DNA of 13,574 bases from Lachnospiraceae bacterium. GTDB taxonomy: Bacteria > Bacillota > Clostridia > Lachnospirales > Lachnospiraceae. The notes beneath the pieces were generated by a model that searched no databases, had not been told where the DNA came from, and was given only the letters and a program-made list of their open reading frames with translations. The DNA is taken from the NCBI GenBank assembly GCA_014804225.1, contig JAAVAF010000003.1, positions 1 to 13,574 of the forward strand, written 5' to 3'. Made by a program: the position numbers and the translations under genes. Of the stretch, positions 1 to 6,269 are shown piece after piece (within the stretch, counting starts at the first letter, position 1; every line of letters starts with the position of its first letter).

Positions 1-1149
1 CAGCACATACGGTCTGTCCGGCATCTGATAGATTAAACTCCTATTGTCAAGCTCCTCCAATGTTTCCTCGGCATTGTGAAAATGCAGTAAAAACTTCTGC
101 TCCCGCGACATACCCGATTCCATCACAACTTTACCCTCGCCGAATTTCGGCGTGACCTCGGGTACAAGCATCACAGACACACCCTCGCTGTCGGCACGCA
201 CTGCCTTCGGATAATTTTGCTGTGCTTGAAAAATGGTTGCACATACACCGCCGCCTTTGTCTGTACTGTCCGCAAAAAACGTACCGTAAAAGACCTCTGC
301 AAAGTGCTCGTTTGATTCGTACACAAGGCTTTCAGCGTCCACACATTTGGAAACTGCCTCGCCATTCTCACCAATGACGAAATCTGTTCGGTAGTTTGAT
401 GACGCCGCGCACGTTCTAATTTCCGACACTTGTGTCATTTTTTGATTATTCCCGTTATTACTCTGTAATTTCACATCAAATACAAGTGAAGTGATTGGAA
501 ATTGCTCTAATGTCGTATTGATAATGCGGTACGAAATCTCGATCCACGGCTTTTTCGCGTATGCCGTCAGCTTTACCTCAAAATCAATCTGTTCCGTGTC
601 ATTTTTATCGCATATATTCGTACCCTTTGCTTTTAAAATCGTGCAGACCGCACCGCTTTCCACGATTTTCCACTGACCGATTTTCATGCAATATTGCTTT
701 CCCTCGCCGCCGCAAAGCACGGGACCGACAAGCTGCTCCTTTTCGTAGCGTCTGCCTTCCGCCTCTATATATTGAAAAATACTATCACTATCATTTTCTA
801 CAGCAAAAGAAATGACACCTGTGTCAACTTTTATAATATTTTCATCCTGTTGAACCGCTATTTCAAAAGCCTCCGATTCCTTCTCCGTCCGCGCATCGGT
901 ATTACACTGTAACACCACACCTTTATTTGCCGGCAAATCCGCAAGAAACCGCAAAAACAAAAATCTGACACTTCCGTCGTCATGCCTTGCCGTTACCTTT
1001 TTCTGAAGCGGAAGCGCTTTGCCGTCTTGAAGCACAGCTACCTGATCCAAATTCAAAAGCGCACCCTTTTTCACGGGAATTCCGATGAAACAAGGTTCCG
1101 CTTTCCGCTCATATTTGTATAACTTATCAACATAGATATCAATATTCAT
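1..1149 (-). CDS. PL26/YetA-like exo-rhamnogalacturonan lyase, N-terminal part (runs off the left edge)
   Basis: An open frame runs without a stop from an ATG at 1149 to the window edge, giving 383 residues of a larger protein. The start is preceded by AAGGGACAAGGA about 6-15 bases upstream. The first 80 residues carry the pattern of the RIFT-barrel N-terminal domain of the PcRGLX/YetA family: a 'GIPVKKGALL' stretch, then 'RHDDGSVRFLFLRF' near residues 57-70. Later come 'KPWIEISYRI' (about 198-207) and 'ATIFQAQQNYPKAV' (about 304-317), also typical of the family. Family knowledge: these enzymes (PL26) remove unsaturated galacturonosyl-rhamnose units from rhamnogalacturonan I fragments. There is no signal peptide, so it probably acts in the cytoplasm on imported oligosaccharides, as proposed for Bacillus YetA. 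It is transcribed divergently from the pyridoxal kinase operon. The C-terminal part lies outside, so catalytic residues cannot be checked. The family call is by recognition, not by search. Confidence 0.72.
   Translation of the reverse strand, partial: MNIDIYVDKLYKYERKAEPCFIGIPVKKGALLNLDQVAVLQDGKALPLQKKVTARHDDGSVRFLFLRFLADLPANKGVVLQCNTDARTEKESEAFEIAVQQDENIIKVDTGVISFAVENDSDSIFQYIEAEGRRYEKEQLVGPVLCGGEGKQYCMKIGQWKIVESGAVCTILKAKGTNICDKNDTEQIDFEVKLTAYAKKPWIEISYRIINTTLEQFPITSLVFDVKLQSNNGNNQKMTQVSEIRTCAASSNYRTDFVIGENGEAVSKCVDAESLVYESNEHFAEVFYGTFFADSTDKGGGVCATIFQAQQNYPKAVRADSEGVSVMLVPEVTPKFGEGKVVMESGMSREQKFLLHFHNAEETLEELDNRSLIYQMPDRPYVL
425..436. repeat. 12-bp near-palindrome, copy 1 (exact)
   Basis: GACACTTGTGTC, arms GACAC/GTGTC around TT, inside the PL26-like gene. 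In the coding strand it falls in codons for Thr-Gln-Val-Ser. Confidence 0.6.
814..825. repeat. 12-bp near-palindrome, variant with CT centre
   Basis: GACACCTGTGTC has perfect arms and a different centre, flanked by T and A to give TGACAC..GTGTCA. It also lies in the PL26-like gene, but in another frame (Asp-Thr-Gly-Val). Confidence 0.45.
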
Positions 1150-1238
1150 TATATCCTTGTCCCTTTCTTTGTATCACTTTTCCACCAAATGGTATCTCTA
1201 ATGTTCAAAATCCCATTTTTGCGCAATCCTTTTCAATC

Positions 1239-1267
1239 ATTATAAAACCATATGTCATATTTCTCAA
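1239..1267 (-). promoter_or_regulatory. SigA-type promoter of the PL26-like gene
   Basis: On the minus strand TTGAGA (1262-1267) is followed after exactly 17 bases by TATAAT (1239-1244), a near-consensus vegetative promoter. Transcription would begin near 1232, leaving a leader of about 80 bases before the ATG at 1149. The spacer contains an imperfect ATATGACATAT dyad. I found no convincing catabolite-repression (cre) site. Confidence 0.75.
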
Positions 1268-1294
1268 CTCTTTTTAAACTGTCCCTTTAAAAAA

Positions 1295-1346
1295 TATAAA
1301 AATTGTGTATTTTTTTAATGACATTCATATTATATATTTATACCTA
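1295..1346 (+). promoter_or_regulatory. probable promoter region of the pyridoxal kinase operon
   Basis: This very AT-rich stretch is the only sensible place for the plus-strand operon promoter. The best elements are TTGTGT (1303-1308) as -35 with CATATT (1326-1331) or TATTAT (1328-1333) as -10. Neither pair is near consensus, so the exact position is uncertain. A weak hairpin (CTGcTTCT / AGAACAG, about 1361-1378) lies between it and the ribosome binding site; it does not resemble a riboswitch I know. Confidence 0.3.
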
Positions 1347-1397
1347 GTTACGATTATTAGCTGCTTCTAAAGAACAGTCGTAGCATGGAGGCTGAAA

Positions 1398-2246
1398 ATG
1401 AAAAAAATAGCACTCATAAACGATTTATCCGGCTTTGGAAAGTGCTCGCTCACTGCGGCGATTTCTGTGGTGTCTGTCATGGGAATCCATGCGGTGCCGC
1501 TGCCGACAGCCGTTTTATCCGCGCAGACAGGTTTTCCAAGCTATTACTGCGACGATTATACGAACAGAATGGATTTCTTTACGGACGAGTGGAAAAAAAT
1601 GAATGCGCACTTCGACGGAATCCACTCCGGTTATCTCGCGGGATGGGAACAAATCAAAAAAGTATTATACGTCTTAGATACGTTTCAGACAGATGACACC
1701 ATCTACCTTGCAGACCCGGTCATGGGCGACGACGGCAGACACTTCAAAGCGTTCAGCAATGAGCTTTTGGACGGTATGAAACAACTGTGCACACGCGCAA
1801 GCATTACAACGCCCAACCTCACAGAGCTTTGCCTTTTGACAGGCAGCGACTATGCTGCGCTTACCGCCCACGCCAAGGATGAGGACTACTTAGAACGGAT
1901 CGCGGGTATTGCAAGAGCGCTTTTGCGCACCATGCCAAAGAATGCGTGCGTGCTTGTAACAGGAATTATCCACCATTTCAATGACTGCTCCTTTATGGGA
2001 AATATGGCGGTCACGGCAAACAACTGTTTTTATCACGAGACACCTTATATCCCACAAAGCTTTTCCGGCACGGGCGATCTTTTCGCATCTGTAATATGTG
2101 CTGCTTTAGTAAACGGTCTTAGCGTGGAGGAAGCCGAAAAAAAAGCGTCCGCCTTTTTACAACCTGCAATTGAAGATGCCGTGGCGGAAAACATTGATCG
2201 CAACCATGGAATTCATTTTGAAAAATACCTTGGAACGCTTCTTTAG
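1398..2246 (+). CDS. pdxY: pyridoxal/pyridoxamine kinase (PfkB/ribokinase superfamily)
   Basis: It phosphorylates pyridoxal, pyridoxamine or pyridoxine with ATP to salvage vitamin B6 in the cytoplasm. The 282-residue length fits PdxY/PdxK enzymes. Visible landmarks are the N-terminal 'DLSGFGKCSL' (9-18), where the family keeps an S-x-x-x-G-K-x-S-type motif, 'DPVMGDDG' (106-113), 'TPNLTE' (138-143), 'LVTG' (186-189) and the ribokinase signature 'FSGTGDLF' (222-229), in which Asp227 is the expected catalytic base. The ATG at 1398 has GGAGG six bases upstream (1387-1391). It is first in a plus-strand run with a transporter S component 33 bases downstream, the arrangement expected of a vitamin uptake-and-trapping pair. 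The choice between PdxK and PdxY subgroup is not certain, and hydroxymethylpyrimidine kinase is the alternative; the overall pattern favours pyridoxal kinase. Confidence 0.9.
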   Translation: MKKIALINDLSGFGKCSLTAAISVVSVMGIHAVPLPTAVLSAQTGFPSYYCDDYTNRMDFFTDEWKKMNAHFDGIHSGYLAGWEQIKKVLYVLDTFQTDDTIYLADPVMGDDGRHFKAFSNELLDGMKQLCTRASITTPNLTELCLLTGSDYAALTAHAKDEDYLERIAGIARALLRTMPKNACVLVTGIIHHFNDCSFMGNMAVTANNCFYHETPYIPQSFSGTGDLFASVICAALVNGLSVEEAEKKASAFLQPAIEDAVAENIDRNHGIHFEKYLGTLL

Positions 2247-2279
2247 CATTCTGATATTAAATTTTAAGGAGGGAATATT

Positions 2280-2831
2280 ATGTCAACTCAAACAAAAACA
2301 ACTGTAAACGAAAAAACAAGCCAGTCAGCAAAAATGCGCTACCTCACCCTCACAGGGCTTATGGCGGCAATGATTACAATGATGACCGCCTATATCTGTC
2401 ATATTCCTATCGGTGTAAACGGCGGCTATATTCACTTTGGCGACTCGATCATTTATCTCGCGGCGGTGCTTCTTCCGACGCCCTATGCACTTGCAGCGGC
2501 AGCAATTGGTGGCGGACTTGCGGACTTGATGACGGCTCCAATGTGGGCACCCGCGACGATTATTATTAAGATGCTGATTACCATACCCTTTACTAATAAA
2601 TCGGCAAAAATTATTACGCCGCGAAATATAATCGCAACCGTGATTGCGTATCTCATCACAGGCATCGGCTACTTTATTGCAGAATACATTATTTTTGGCT
2701 CATTCGGCAGCGCACTGATTGCCTCCTTGTCAGGCAACCTGATCCAATCTGTCGGAAGTGCAATCTTCTTCATTATCTTTGGACTTGCGCTTGATAAAGT
2801 ACATCTCAAGAGCAGACTGAGCAACCAATGA
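2280..2831 (+). CDS. ECF transporter S component, predicted vitamin B6-type substrate
   Basis: A small membrane protein (183 residues) with about six hydrophobic segments. The first carries the small-residue patch 'LTGLMAAMITMMT' (24-36) that in S components contacts the EcfT subunit. 'GGYIHFGDSIIYLAAVLL' (48-65) followed by 'AIGGGLADLM' and 'APATIIIKML' (75-99) is the classic ECF S-component pattern (DUF1393 / PF12822-like). S components bind the vitamin and use the shared EcfA-A'-T energising module, which is not encoded here. The substrate is inferred from the kinase gene 33 bases upstream: pyridoxal, pyridoxine or pyridoxamine is most likely. AAGGAGGG at 2266-2273 is a near-perfect ribosome binding site for the ATG at 2280. 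A thiamin or hydroxymethylpyrimidine substrate cannot be excluded. Confidence 0.82.
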   Translation: MSTQTKTTVNEKTSQSAKMRYLTLTGLMAAMITMMTAYICHIPIGVNGGYIHFGDSIIYLAAVLLPTPYALAAAAIGGGLADLMTAPMWAPATIIIKMLITIPFTNKSAKIITPRNIIATVIAYLITGIGYFIAEYIIFGSFGSALIASLSGNLIQSVGSAIFFIIFGLALDKVHLKSRLSNQ

Positions 2832-2866
2832 TAATCGTGATTGAAATAAGAAAGGCTTGATGAAAA

Positions 2867-3463
2867 ATGGCAGATATTTTATATACCTACAAAAATCAAG
2901 TGTATGCTAATATTACAAACAAGTGTGACTGTAACTGCACGTTCTGTATCCGCTCCTTAAAAGACAGCATAGGAGATGCCGAAACGCTCTGGCATCAAAA
3001 AGACCCGACATTGGAAGAAATCAAGGAAGCTATGGACAATTTTGACTTTACAGGATATAATGAACTTGTATTCTGCGGTTACGGCGAACCAACCTGTGCG
3101 CTTGACATTTTACTCGAAAGCGCCAAGTACGCAAAAGAAGTTTATGGTCTGAGTATTCGTTTGAACACGAACGGACTTGGAAATCTTTATCACAAACGAA
3201 ATATTGTACCGGAACTTTCCGCAGTGATTGACAGCGTTTCCATTAGTCTGAATGCACCGACCGCCGAAAAGTATGACGCCGTGACAAGACCGCAGTTTGA
3301 GGATGCATTTCCTGCAATGCTTGATTTTGCATCACTTGCACAAGCGGCATTTGCACATACGCAGCTTTCCATTGTGGATGTGCTTCCAAAGGACGAGATT
3401 GCGGAATGTCAGCGGATTGCCGATGAACGTGGAATTTATCTTAAAATACGAAAATATAGCTAG
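2867..3463 (+). CDS. small radical SAM protein, TatD-associated type
   Basis: The protein (198 residues) has the radical SAM cluster motif CX3CX2C as Cys20, Cys24 and Cys27, with an extra Cys22 inside it. It also has the glycine-rich SAM-binding element 'FCGYGEPT' (69-76), 'RLNTNG' (98-103) and a strand-like 'SISLNAP' (125-131). The length covers only a core barrel; there is no SPASM or other auxiliary-cluster domain and no C-terminal extension. It resembles the short radical SAM proteins described as TatD-family-associated, whose reaction is unknown to me. It starts 35 bases after the S-component stop, preceded by AAGAAAGG, and is clearly co-directional with the vitamin B6 genes. That suggests, but does not show, a role tied to a B6 vitamer or a PLP-dependent step. 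An out-of-frame ATG at 2860 gives no protein. Confidence 0.85.
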   Translation: MADILYTYKNQVYANITNKCDCNCTFCIRSLKDSIGDAETLWHQKDPTLEEIKEAMDNFDFTGYNELVFCGYGEPTCALDILLESAKYAKEVYGLSIRLNTNGLGNLYHKRNIVPELSAVIDSVSISLNAPTAEKYDAVTRPQFEDAFPAMLDFASLAQAAFAHTQLSIVDVLPKDEIAECQRIADERGIYLKIRKYS

Positions 3464-3482
3464 TTTTATAACTGATTACATT

Positions 3483-3513
3483 GAAACACCCATACCACAA
3501 AAATGGGTGTTTC
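3483..3513 (+). other. perfect 11-bp hairpin between radical SAM and aminotransferase genes
   Basis: GAAACACCCAT (3483-3493) and ATGGGTGTTTC (3503-3513) are perfect inverted complements around a 9-base loop. The downstream sequence is GTAGTTATTATTATAAT, without the run of Ts expected of an intrinsic terminator, on either strand. It may be a partial terminator, an mRNA processing or stability element, or an operator. It lies 36 bases before the aminotransferase ATG. Confidence 0.7.
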
Positions 3514-3549
3514 GTAGTTATTATTATAATAAAGAAAGGGAAGTACCAT

Positions 3550-4722
3550 ATGAATGTAGAACCGTCAAAACGTCTTGCACATTTTCAAACAGGAATTTTC
3601 GCGGCTTTAGACGCTAAAAAAGATGCATTGATCAAAGAAGGAAAAAAAGTTTACAACCTCTCTGTCGGAACACCTGATTTTCCTGTGTTTCCACATATTC
3701 AAGAAGCCTTAATCGATGCTGCCAAAAATCCCGACAACTTCCATTATGCACTGAAGGATTTACCACAGATGATTGATGCCGTTGTACAATATTATCAAAA
3801 ACGATTCGGCGTGACGCTTTCTGCAGATGAAATCACCTCGGTAAACGGCTCGCAGGAGGGTATTGCCCATATCGGCATGGCGCTCTGCAACGAGGGCGAT
3901 GTCGTGCTTCTGCCAAATCCCGGATATCCCGTTTTTGAGGTTGGTGCGTATTTTGGATATGCCGAACAGTATTTTTATGATTTGAAAGAGGAAAATGATT
4001 TCCTTCCCAATTTTGACGAGATTCCCGAGGATATTGCAATACGTGCCAAATACATTATGGTGTCTTATCCTTACAATCCCGTGTGCGCTGTTGCACCGCG
4101 CAAATTTTATGAGGAATTGATTGTGTTTGCAAAAAAATATAATATTATCATCGTTCATGACAATGCCTACTCGGACATTATCTATGATGGTGTGTACGGC
4201 GGTTCGTTTTTGGAATTTCCCGAAGCAAAGGAGCTTGGCGTGGAGCTTTTCTCACTCTCCAAATCCTTTAATCTTACGGGCGCAAGAGTTTCCTTTTTAA
4301 TTGGAAACAAGAATGTAATAGACGCAGTGAAGCTACTGCGCTCACAATATGATTTCGGTATGTTCATTCCCACACAGTATGCTGCTATTGCCGCGCTGAC
4401 AGGACCGCTCGACGGCGTCAAAGAACAGTGCCGCAAGTATCAGGAACGACGTGATGCACTATACAATGGTCTGCGCGCGATCGGTTGGGATGTCAGAAAA
4501 AGTGAGGGAACAATGTTTGCGTGGGCAAAAATCCCACCTTACTTTCATTCTTCACAGGAATTCTGCATGGAACTCATGGAAAAAACTGGCGTCATCTGTA
4601 CCCCCGGCGATGCATTTGGCAGCATGGGCGAAGGGTATGTGCGCTTTGCGCTTGTGCTTCCTGTTGAAACCATTCGCGAGTTAATTAATGTCATTGATAA
4701 AAGCGGTATCATCAAGCAATAG
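3550..4722 (+). CDS. fold-type-I PLP-dependent aminotransferase (class I/II, LL-diaminopimelate aminotransferase-like)
   Basis: A 390-residue cytoplasmic PLP enzyme. The Schiff-base lysine is Lys238 in 'SLSKSFN'. 'HDNAYSDI' holds Asp204, expected to pair with the pyridine nitrogen, 'NPGYPVFE' is at 123-130, 'TGARVSF' with Arg246 would contact PLP phosphate, and 'GEGYVRFAL' with Arg365 is the substrate-carboxylate arginine. The usual 'NPTGA' loop reads 'NPVCAVA' (176-182), a departure that may affect substrate choice. I chose the ATG at 3550 because AAAGAAAGGGAAG sits just before it and homology-like sequence begins there; the frame stays open upstream only through the hairpin. It follows the vitamin B6 genes by 86 bases, so it may share their transcript or have its own. 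Candidate activities are LL-diaminopimelate, alanine or aromatic amino acid transamination; sequence alone does not decide. Confidence 0.88.
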   Translation: MNVEPSKRLAHFQTGIFAALDAKKDALIKEGKKVYNLSVGTPDFPVFPHIQEALIDAAKNPDNFHYALKDLPQMIDAVVQYYQKRFGVTLSADEITSVNGSQEGIAHIGMALCNEGDVVLLPNPGYPVFEVGAYFGYAEQYFYDLKEENDFLPNFDEIPEDIAIRAKYIMVSYPYNPVCAVAPRKFYEELIVFAKKYNIIIVHDNAYSDIIYDGVYGGSFLEFPEAKELGVELFSLSKSFNLTGARVSFLIGNKNVIDAVKLLRSQYDFGMFIPTQYAAIAALTGPLDGVKEQCRKYQERRDALYNGLRAIGWDVRKSEGTMFAWAKIPPYFHSSQEFCMELMEKTGVICTPGDAFGSMGEGYVRFALVLPVETIRELINVIDKSGIIKQ

Positions 4723-5035
4723 CCCGAATTTTGCTGACATATACCGGAAGACGTTTTACAATGTATTTGTTTTCCCTTTGCTCGACAAAATATAGCGCTT
4801 CATCGCTTTGAATCAAAAAATCCTCCATATGCAGCCCAAGCATACTGCTTAAGATATAAAGATTGTCCACAGATGGCAAGTTCTGCCCCTTATACCAGCG
4901 GTAAATGGGCTGCGGACAGGAAAGCCCGAGTTTTTCCTGTATCTCGGAAACAGAATAGCCGCGCTCGCTCACAAGGCGTTTGATCAACTGCCCCGTCATC
5001 AACATATCCATCGTAGTATATTTCGGTTTACTCAT
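4712..5035 (-). CDS. small XRE-type helix-turn-helix regulator
   Basis: A 107-residue protein with a single N-terminal DNA-binding domain at about 12-76. 'LIKRLVSERGYSVSEIQEKLG' is helix 1 and the first HTH helix, 'PQPIYRWYKGQNLPSVDNLYILS' the recognition helix and the following turn, and 'LGLHMEDFL' the closing helix, the standard Cro/C1 arrangement. The short C-terminal tail has no recognisable sensor domain. The ATG at 5035 follows AAGGAG by nine bases; a longer open frame reaches 5191 but would overlap the reductase gene and bypass this site. Its promoter is clear. The last 11 bases overlap the 3' end of the convergent aminotransferase gene. Targets are unknown; the neighbouring operons are reasonable guesses. 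Confidence 0.83.
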   Translation of the reverse strand: MSKPKYTTMDMLMTGQLIKRLVSERGYSVSEIQEKLGLSCPQPIYRWYKGQNLPSVDNLYILSSMLGLHMEDFLIQSDEALYFVEQRENKYIVKRLPVYVSKIRAIA

Positions 5036-5074
5036 CTGTGAAATCTCCTTGCATCGAACATATTTTCTATTCTC

Positions 5075-5103
5075 ATTATAAAACATCTGCTCGCACAAGT
5101 AAA
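5075..5103 (-). promoter_or_regulatory. SigA-type promoter of the XRE regulator gene
   Basis: On the minus strand TTTACT (5098-5103), 17 bases, then TATAAT (5075-5080). It lies in the 86-base gap after the aldo/keto reductase stop, so the regulator can be transcribed independently of the long upstream run. Confidence 0.65.
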
Positions 5104-5121
5104 TACTTTTTAATTGGATTT

Positions 5122-6219
5122 TTATTCCAATTTCGCAATTTCCTGCAAATATTGCGGGATTTCGATATGCTGCGGGCAATTTCGAACACACTTTTTGCAG
5201 TTAATACAATCTGTAGCCTTTCCTTTATCAAAGGTTGTCCGCTCATGATACATTTTAGAAAAGTTACCGTTCACTTTATAATTATTATAAATACCAAAAA
5301 GACCCGGAATCGCAATATTATTGGGACATACCTCCGTGCAGTAGCCACAGGATGTACACGGAATGGTCATCTTTTTACTGATAATCTCCACCACTTCTGC
5401 CAAAAGCGCCCGTTCTTCTTCGGTTAAAGGCTGTGGATCATGCATCGTTTTAATATTTTCTGACACTTGTGTCACATTACTCATGCCGCTTAGCACCATC
5501 ATCACGTTGTCAAGCTCTGCAGCAAACCGGAGTGCATACGAGGCGGGAGAGGCATCCGGATTACTCTGCTCGAAAAGTTTCTGCGCCTCCAAAGGAAGCT
5601 GCGCAAGGGTACCACCTTTTACAGGTTCCATGACAACTACGGGCTTTTTATGCTTTACAGCTGTCTCATAGCATTTTCTTGATTGTATAATCTTGTTTTC
5701 CCAATCAAAATAGTTAATCTGAAGCTGCACAAAATCAACTTCCGGATGCGTTGTCAATATTTCATCAAGCAGTTTTGCATCATCATGAAAGGAGAAGCCG
5801 AAATATTTAATCTTCCCTTCCTCCTTCTTTCGCATCGCAAAGTCAAATCCACGAAGCTCCTCTGTTTTTTGGTATCTGTCCTTCCCCATATTGTGCATGA
5901 GATAATAATCAAAATACCCAACTCCGGTACGCTCAAGCTGTCTGTCAAAATACATCGGATATTCATCGACAGATTTCACGATTACGGTTGGCATCTTATC
6001 CGCAAACACATAACTGCTTCTATCATACCGCTCCACAAGTGCCTTTCGCAATGCGCTCTCCGAGTGCTCATCATGATACAAATAAGCTGTGTCAAAATAA
6101 CAAAAGCCCGCCTGCATAAACAAATCCACCATTTTATTTAATTCGTCTTGATCAATCGATGCCTTATCTGCAAAATTTACAAGCGGTAACCGCATCGCTC
6201 CAAATCCCAGTTTTTTCAC
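5122..6219 (-). CDS. aldo/keto reductase fused to a two-[4Fe-4S] ferredoxin-like domain
   Basis: Residues 1 to about 270 form an aldo/keto reductase barrel with a complete catalytic tetrad: Asp43, Tyr48, Lys75 ('ADKMP') and His109 ('YLMHN'). The C-terminal part carries two cysteine sets, Cys288/291/294/298 and Cys338/341/344/348, spaced as CX2CX2CX3CP, so two [4Fe-4S] clusters are expected. This architecture is common in anaerobic Clostridia and suggests electron exchange with ferredoxin as well as, or instead of, NAD(P)H; the substrate is unknown. The start is a GTG at 6219; an in-frame stop lies just upstream, so no other start is available. AGGAGG is 13 bases away, an unusually long spacing. 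It follows the GH9-like gene by 50 bases. The exact 12-bp palindrome at 5462-5473 lies in its coding sequence. Confidence 0.92.
   Translation of the reverse strand: MKKLGFGAMRLPLVNFADKASIDQDELNKMVDLFMQAGFCYFDTAYLYHDEHSESALRKALVERYDRSSYVFADKMPTVIVKSVDEYPMYFDRQLERTGVGYFDYYLMHNMGKDRYQKTEELRGFDFAMRKKEEGKIKYFGFSFHDDAKLLDEILTTHPEVDFVQLQINYFDWENKIIQSRKCYETAVKHKKPVVVMEPVKGGTLAQLPLEAQKLFEQSNPDASPASYALRFAAELDNVMMVLSGMSNVTQVSENIKTMHDPQPLTEEERALLAEVVEIISKKMTIPCTSCGYCTEVCPNNIAIPGLFGIYNNYKVNGNFSKMYHERTTFDKGKATDCINCKKCVRNCPQHIEIPQYLQEIAKLE
5462..5473. repeat. 12-bp near-palindrome, copy 2 (exact)
   Basis: GACACTTGTGTC flanked by T and A, inside the aldo/keto reductase gene, in codons for Thr-Gln-Val-Ser before the conserved 'ENI' stretch. 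Confidence 0.6.
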
Positions 6220-6269
6220 AGCCGCGCCACAACCTCCTCAAAATCCTTCAAAGATATCTTTTGCTTTTA

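Noticed and set aside
1150..1240. Catabolite-repression (cre) operator in the leader of the PL26-like gene
   Set aside because: The closest sequence, around TTGAAAAGGATTGCGCAA, does not meet the cre consensus at the central CG and arm positions.
1345..1397. Riboswitch or B6-regulator leader before the pyridoxal kinase gene
   Set aside because: Only a weak bulged hairpin is present, the leader is short, and no known riboswitch consensus or clear MocR/PdxR direct repeats were seen.
3481..3549. Upstream TTG start for the aminotransferase
   Set aside because: The extra 23 codons are just the hairpin and leader; the ATG at 3550 has the ribosome binding site and begins the family-like sequence.
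5036..5191. N-terminal extension of the XRE regulator to an ATG at 5191
   Set aside because: The added residues are translated promoter and leader sequence and run into the reductase gene; the ATG at 5035 has a proper ribosome binding site.
5683..6141. A 152-codon plus-strand frame inside the aldo/keto reductase region
   Set aside because: It is the complement of a clearly conserved reductase sequence with an intact catalytic tetrad.
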